Assembly (NCBI RefSeq): GCF_910596095.1 | Contig: NC_056543.1 | Span: 19,607,542 to 19,671,541 of the forward strand | Origin: Thunnus maccoyii | Taxonomy: Eukaryota; Chordata; Actinopteri; Scombriformes; Scombridae | DNA: 64,000 nt | Direction: 5' to 3' | Part shown: positions 63,734-64,000 of the stretch, piece after piece | How the letters are laid out: the number at the start of each line of letters is the position of its first letter | Numbering within the stretch: position 1 is the first letter of the stretch | Program-made: the position numbers and the translations under genes | Notes under the pieces: generated by a model | Told to the model about the DNA's origin: nothing | What the model saw: only the letters and a program-made list of their open reading frames with translations | Databases searched by the model: none

Positions 63734-64000
63734 ATGAGGATGCTTACTGAGGGAAAGGTTACTACCAAGATGATACGAGGCAAATTTATAACTTATTGGC
63801 GCCGGTGGATTTTTATATTCTCAATCCATCATTTTTTATCTGCCTCACTGGCCAAATCCGAGGGAAATACTATAAGATACCAGACCAATGAGGAGGACGC
63901 ACCGGGTACAGTCATCGGAAACCTTGCCAAGGACATGTCCTTGAGTCTGTCTCACTCCTCCAAGACCAATTTCAGGATGATGAAACAATTCAATGATTCA
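63734..64000 (+). CDS. pcdh8: protocadherin-8 (PAPC type), 5' part, runs off the window
   Basis: An open frame of 89 codons with no stop to the window end. Residues 25-40 (WIFIFSIHHFLSASLA) form the hydrophobic core of a signal peptide, with cleavage likely just after. The mature start KSEGNTIRYQTNEEDAPGTV then IGNLAKDM, and MKQFNDS, match the first cadherin repeat of PCDH8 closely (EEDAPGTVIG and MKQFN are shared with the mammalian protein). Other in-frame ATGs at codons 3 and 13 could also start translation; all keep the signal core. The gene is divergent from the pcdh8-like gene 23 kb away and resembles mammalian PCDH8 more closely in this stretch. Confidence 0.88.
   Translation, partial: MRMLTEGKVTTKMIRGKFITYWRRWIFIFSIHHFLSASLAKSEGNTIRYQTNEEDAPGTVIGNLAKDMSLSLSHSSKTNFRMMKQFNDS

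Noticed and set aside
1..64000. CRISPR arrays, operons, ribosome binding sites, phage genes
   Set aside because: None are present; intron-containing protocadherin genes and eukaryotic repeats show this is vertebrate nuclear DNA.

Overview
The window looks like vertebrate, specifically ray-finned (teleost, probably percomorph) fish, nuclear DNA. It is AT-rich, has long CA/TG microsatellites, carries degraded Tc1/mariner and hAT elements plus several interspersed repeats I recognise from fish genomes, and holds multi-exon protocadherin genes with GT-AG introns. There is no bacterial, phage or organellar signature.

Three genes of the delta-2 (non-clustered) protocadherin family are present. (1) pcdh17 lies on the minus strand with four coding exons between 23765 and 12477 (predicted 1091 aa). 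I resolved every splice site by reading frame and by similarity to PCDH17. (2) A complete PCDH8-type gene lies on the minus strand with four coding exons between 40648 and 37190 (predicted 970 aa, very short introns). (3) The beginning of a second PCDH8-type gene lies on the plus strand from 63734 and runs off the window end (first 89 codons). Genes 2 and 3 are divergent, about 23 kb apart. pcdh17 and gene 2 are head-to-tail, about 13 kb apart. All are single-pass cell-adhesion proteins: six cadherin repeats outside, one membrane helix, and a cytoplasmic tail with short conserved motifs including a WAVE-complex-binding (WIRS-like) peptide.

Layout: 1-11.8 kb is the flank downstream of pcdh17, with degraded interspersed repeats and a clean 256-bp hAT-type MITE. 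11.8-23.8 kb is pcdh17, whose 6.7-kb last intron holds a TTAA-flanked inverted-repeat element, long CA/TG tracts and a G-quadruplex-prone tract. 23.8-37.0 kb is the pcdh17 promoter side and an intergenic region. 37.0-40.8 kb is the compact pcdh8-like gene. 40.8-63.5 kb is a non-coding interval with several repeat copies, a Tc1 relic, GC-richer islands that may be regulatory, and a perfect 17-bp inverted repeat. 63.5-64.0 kb is the promoter and start of pcdh8.

The most interesting observations are three. The two PCDH8-type genes share a core-promoter layout (inverted CCAAT, octamer-like site, TATA) with almost the same spacing. The minus-strand PCDH8 copy lacks the cytoplasmic CTxECxxLGHSDRCW motif while keeping the acidic DSGKGDSD motif and the WIRS-like peptide. 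The pcdh17 and pcdh8-like genes have identical intron phases (0, 2, 1). I found no wholly new biological system. Gene identities rest on remembered family sequences, not on a database search.
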